DNA of 7,787 nt from Thermohalobaculum sp035512995 (GTDB lineage Bacteria > Pseudomonadota > Alphaproteobacteria > Rhodobacterales > Rhodobacteraceae): positions 1 through 7,787 of the forward strand of contig DATKCY010000134.1 of NCBI GenBank assembly GCA_035512995.1, given 5' to 3'. Position numbers and translations under genes: made by a program. A model generated the notes under the pieces. That model made no database searches. It saw only the letters and a program-made list of their open reading frames with translations, and had not been told where the DNA came from. Every line of letters begins with the position of its first letter. The first letter of the stretch is position 1. This document shows, piece by piece, positions 5,819 to 7,787 of the stretch.

Positions 5819-6250
5819 ATGACGAAAGAGACGCAGAAGCAGGTCGAGACCGTGACCGCCGAGGCGCAGAAGACGATGGGCGAGAGCGTCGAGAAGCTGA
5901 CCCGCGGCATGGAGCAGGCGGCGAGCTTCGGCCAGGAGAACCTGGACGCGGTGGTCGCCTCGTCGCGGATCGCGGCGAAGGCGCACGAGACCGCCGGCGC
6001 CGAGGTCGCGGCCTACACCAAGAAGTCGTACGAGGACAGCCTGGCCGCCGCCAAGGAGCTGGCCGCCGCGAAGTCGCTGCCCGAGCTGGTGGAGAAGCAG
6101 ACGACGTTCGCGCGCACCGCGCTCGAGGCCTACGTCTCCGAGGCGACCAAGATCAACGACATCTACGTGAACGCGACGCGCGAGGCGATCGCGCCGCTGA
6201 ACGACCGGTTCACGAAGGCGGTCGAGAAGGTCCGCGGCGCGCGCGGCTGA
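5819..6250 (+). CDS. Phasin family protein (Phasin_2 type)
   Basis: Small amphipathic helical protein that coats polyhydroxyalkanoate granules and controls their size and number. It has 143 residues, no Cys and no Trp, is rich in Ala, Glu and Lys, and is predicted to be almost all helix. The recognisable phasin pattern is FGQENLDAVVASSRIAAK (37-54) followed by YTKKSYEDSLAAAKELAAAKSLPELVEKQ and a C-terminal helix ending NDRFTKAVEKVR. The start is set by an AAGGAG site. The gene is followed by two terminator-like hairpins, so it is probably monocistronic. Phasins are usually abundant and repressed by PhaR until PHB accumulates; two PhaR-like motifs lie upstream. Some phasin-like proteins act in stress or in bacteria without PHB, and no pha synthesis gene is in view to settle this. 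Confidence 0.9.
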   Translation: MTKETQKQVETVTAEAQKTMGESVEKLTRGMEQAASFGQENLDAVVASSRIAAKAHETAGAEVAAYTKKSYEDSLAAAKELAAAKSLPELVEKQTTFARTALEAYVSEATKINDIYVNATREAIAPLNDRFTKAVEKVRGARG

Positions 6251-6275
6251 CGGCCGGCCACGACGGCGTCACCAC

Positions 6276-6293
6276 GGCCGGATCCGTCCGGCC
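6276..6293 (+). terminator. First of two tandem hairpins after the phasin gene
   Basis: GGCCGGA / TCCGGCC arms, 7 bp perfect, with loop TCCG. There is no T-run; it may act with the following hairpin. Confidence 0.45.
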
Positions 6294-6297
6294 CGCA

Positions 6298-6317
6298 AAG
6301 GGGGCTTCGGCCCCCTT
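6298..6317 (+). terminator. Rho-independent-type terminator of the phasin gene (UUCG loop)
   Basis: AAGGGGGC, loop TTCG, GCCCCCTT: eight perfect base pairs closed by a C(UUCG)G tetraloop, about the most stable RNA hairpin of this size. It is followed by TCCCTCGTCC, a poor U-tract, as often seen in high-GC genomes. It lies between the phasin stop and the clpS promoter area. Confidence 0.75.
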
Positions 6318-6336
6318 CCCTCGTCCCGCCCGCTCC

Positions 6337-6343
6337 TTATATC
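6337..6343 (+). promoter_or_regulatory. Possible -10 element for clpS
   Basis: TTATATC is the only AT-rich hexamer zone before clpS and sits just after the phasin terminator. No convincing -35 is found 16-18 bases upstream. A start near 6350 would give a leader of about 35 nt. Confidence 0.3.
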
Positions 6344-6383
6344 CTTGCCCCTGAGACGACAGCGGCAACGGCGGCACCGCGGG

Positions 6384-6767
6384 ATGATCCCCACGATCCA
6401 CGACCCCTCGAGCGAGCGCGCTCCGCCGGCCGCGGCAGGCAACGGCGGCAAGGACCCCGACCGCAGGGGCGGGGGCGAGGTCGGGGTCGCGACCAAGACC
6501 AAGCCCGAGACCAAGCGCCCGTCGCTCTACAAGGTGCTGATGCTGAATGACGACTACACTCCGATGGAGTTCGTGGTCTACGTGCTGCAGCGCTTCTTCA
6601 ACATGGACCAGGGCCGGGCGGTCGACATCATGCTGACGGTGCACACCAAGGGGGTCGCCGTCGTCGGCGTCTACCCGTTCGAGGTCGCCGAGACCAAGGT
6701 CACGCAGGTGATGGACTGCGCCCGCTCGAATCAGCACCCGCTGCAATGCACGATGGAGAAGGAGTGA
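6384..6767 (+). CDS. clpS: ATP-dependent Clp protease adaptor protein ClpS
   Basis: N-recognin that binds proteins with destabilising N-terminal residues (Leu, Phe, Tyr, Trp) and delivers them to ClpA for degradation by ClpAP. 127 residues from the ATG at 6384. A flexible, Pro/Gly/charged N-terminal extension (1-45) precedes the conserved core, beginning YKVLMLNDDYTPMEFV. The N-degron pocket is intact: Asn55, Asp56, Asp57, Thr59, Met61, Met83 and His87 match E. coli Asn34-Asp36, Met40, Met62 and His66. The core ends HPLQCTMEKE, like E. coli HPLLCTLEKA. The extension is roughly 20 residues longer than in E. coli; in that family this tail is used in handing substrate to ClpA. A TTG at 6345 is in frame but overlaps the likely promoter, so it was rejected. 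clpA follows 178 bp downstream. Confidence 0.96.
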   Translation: MIPTIHDPSSERAPPAAAGNGGKDPDRRGGGEVGVATKTKPETKRPSLYKVLMLNDDYTPMEFVVYVLQRFFNMDQGRAVDIMLTVHTKGVAVVGVYPFEVAETKVTQVMDCARSNQHPLQCTMEKE

Positions 6768-6795
6768 GCCGGCCGCGGCCGCCGCTCTCCTCTTT
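6766..6795 (+). terminator. Possible hairpin at the clpS stop
   Basis: GAGC-GGC pairs with GCC-GCTC (one bulged C, loop of 7) between 6766 and 6787, followed by TCCTCTTT. It is a plausible partial terminator or attenuator before clpA, though the all-GC core can pair in several ways. Confidence 0.35.
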
Positions 6796-6803
6796 GGTTG
6801 CGT

Positions 6804-6842
6804 TTTCGCGACGGCGCAGACGGTTGAAGCCGTGGCGCGAAA
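6804..6842. other. Long imperfect stem-loop in the clpS-clpA gap
   Basis: TTTCGCGACGGC (6804-6815) pairs with GCCGT (6829-6833) and CGCGAAA (6836-6842): 12 base pairs broken only by a 2-nt GG bulge, around a 13-nt loop. It has no T-run on either side. It could be an attenuator, an RNA processing or stability element between clpS and clpA, or part of a small RNA. Confidence 0.5.
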
Positions 6843-6868
6843 GTCCGACATGACTCTCAAGATAGAGA

Positions 6869-6899
6869 TTGGTCGTCCTCCGTTAAACGCTACTATGTT
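6869..6899 (+). promoter_or_regulatory. Possible clpA promoter
   Basis: TTGGTC (6869-6874), 16-bp spacer, TACTAT (6891-6896), overlapping a second -10-like TATGTT (6894-6899), in the most AT-rich stretch of this part of the window. The match is modest. It would give clpA its own transcript with a leader of about 40 nt. Confidence 0.4.
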
Positions 6900-6934
6900 A
6901 TCAAGGCATTCTTGCGGGCCGCCGACGACCGAAG

Positions 6935-6940
6935 AGGAGA
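6935..6940 (+). promoter_or_regulatory. Ribosome binding site of clpA
   Basis: AGGAGA, five bases before the ATG at 6946. It fixes the clpA start. Confidence 0.8.
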
Positions 6941-6945
6941 GCCGC

Positions 6946-7787
6946 ATGCCGTCCCTGACCGCGACGCTGGAAGACGCCATCCACCGGGCGATCGGCCTCG
7001 CCAACGCGCGCCGGCACGAACTCGCGACGCTCGAGCATCTCCTCCTGGCCCTGGTCGACGAGCCGGACGCGGCGCGGGTGATGCGCGCCTGCTCGGTCGA
7101 CATCGGCGAGCTGCGCACGACCCTCACCCGCTTCATCGACACCGAGCTCGAGACGCTCGTGTTCGACGGCGAGGGGTCGGAGGCCGCGCCCTCGACCGGC
7201 TTCCAGCGCGTGATCCAGCGCGCGGCGATCCACGTGCAGAGCTCGGGCCGCTCCGAGGTCACCGGCGCGAACGTGCTGGTCGCGATCTTCAACGAGCGCG
7301 AGAGCCATGCGGCGTTCTTCCTGCAGGAGCAGGACATGACCCGCTACGACGCGGTCAACTTCCTCAGCCACGGCGTCGCCAAGGACCCGTCCTACGGCGA
7401 GACGCGCCCCGTGCGCGGCGCCGAGGATCCGGAGGCCGCGGAGACGGTGTCGGAGGACGAGGAGAAGGGGGAGGAGACCCCGCTGGGCAAGTTCTGCGTC
7501 AACCTCAACGTCAAGGCGCGCAAGGGCCTGGTCGATCCGCTGATCGGCCGCGAGCTCGAGGTCGAGCGCTGCGTGCAGGTGCTCTGCCGCCGGCGCAAGA
7601 ACAATCCGCTGCTCGTCGGCGACCCCGGCGTCGGCAAGACCGCGATCGCCGAGGGGCTGGCGAAGAAGATCGTCGAGGGCGAGGTGCCCGAGGTGCTGGG
7701 CGGCGCCACGATCTTCTCGCTCGACATGGGCGCGCTGCTCGCCGGCACCCGCTATCGCGGCGACTTCGAGGAGCGGCTGAAGGCCGT
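6946..7787 (+). CDS. clpA: ATP-dependent Clp protease ATP-binding subunit ClpA (N-terminal part, 3' cut by window edge)
   Basis: AAA+ unfoldase that feeds substrates into the ClpP chamber; it works with the ClpS encoded just upstream. 280 complete codons are visible of about 750-800. The Clp_N domain has its two repeats: HELATLEHLLLALVDEPDA (about 24-42) and FQRVIQRAAIHVQSSGRSEVTGANVLVAIF (about 86-115), the surface on which ClpS docks. An acidic linker (about 155-178) leads into the first AAA+ module: LVDPLIGRE (199-207), CRRRKNNPLLVGDPGVGKT with Walker A at 225-232 (Lys231), and TRYRGDFEERL near the right edge. Strong similarity to E. coli ClpA across the N-domain and the NNPLLVG region distinguishes it from ClpB and ClpC. 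Walker B, D2 and the ClpP-binding loop lie outside the window. Confidence 0.96.
   Translation, partial: MPSLTATLEDAIHRAIGLANARRHELATLEHLLLALVDEPDAARVMRACSVDIGELRTTLTRFIDTELETLVFDGEGSEAAPSTGFQRVIQRAAIHVQSSGRSEVTGANVLVAIFNERESHAAFFLQEQDMTRYDAVNFLSHGVAKDPSYGETRPVRGAEDPEAAETVSEDEEKGEETPLGKFCVNLNVKARKGLVDPLIGRELEVERCVQVLCRRRKNNPLLVGDPGVGKTAIAEGLAKKIVEGEVPEVLGGATIFSLDMGALLAGTRYRGDFEERLKA

Noticed and set aside
6345..6383. TTG at 6345 as the clpS start
   Set aside because: It has no ribosome site, overlaps the probable -10 region, and adds an Arg-rich leader unlike ClpS.
1..7787. CRISPR array, insertion sequence, phage genes, toxin-antitoxin pair or biosynthetic cluster
   Set aside because: I found no regularly spaced repeats, transposase motifs, terminal inverted repeats or accessory defence proteins; all intact genes are recognisable families.

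Overview
This window is a stretch of high-GC chromosome that looks alphaproteobacterial. I lean towards Hyphomicrobiales (a Methylobacteriaceae- or Salinarimonadaceae-like relative), but that is inference. The support is a MipZ-type division ATPase, a cysteine-free alphaproteobacterial L31, a SPOR-tailed D,D-carboxypeptidase, a Phasin_2-type phasin, and the neighbour order carboxypeptidase / phasin / clpS / clpA, which I recall as common in that order. Most genes have housekeeping roles. I do not see an undescribed defence, mobile or biosynthetic system.

Layout: 1-570 is the C-terminal part of an aldehyde dehydrogenase of the alpha-ketoglutarate-semialdehyde type, cut by the window edge. An M19-family dipeptidase gene overlaps its stop codon (ATGA, from 567). 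Family resemblance in that gene stops abruptly at residue 205, followed by a junk-like tail running to 1373, so it looks like a 3'-deleted pseudogene. The break is followed by a good sigma70-type promoter (1346-1374) for rpmE (1473-1691, GTG start). Next come mipZ (about 1767-2597) and UDP-glucose 6-dehydrogenase (2628-3932), 30 bp apart and probably co-transcribed. An 11-bp perfect hairpin (3956-3982) separates ugd from the convergent minus-strand carboxypeptidase (4068-5522).

The carboxypeptidase and a phasin gene (5819-6250) are divergently transcribed from a roughly 300-bp control region. That region holds two TGC-N3/4-GCA motifs resembling PhaR operators, an inverted repeat and a hairpin in the carboxypeptidase leader. 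Two tandem hairpins, the second with a UUCG loop, follow the phasin gene. Then come clpS (6384-6767) and clpA (from 6946, cut by the right edge). The clpS-clpA gap is AT-richer and contains a long imperfect stem-loop and a possible clpA promoter.

How the genes work together: ClpS hands N-degron substrates to ClpA, which unfolds them for ClpP. MipZ positions FtsZ, while the SPOR-domain carboxypeptidase trims peptidoglycan and is probably drawn to division sites. UDP-glucuronate from Ugd feeds surface polysaccharide. The phasin coats polyhydroxyalkanoate granules. The aldehyde dehydrogenase end belongs to a separate sugar-acid or hydroxyproline catabolic locus, and the broken dipeptidase marks the boundary between that accessory locus and the conserved core.
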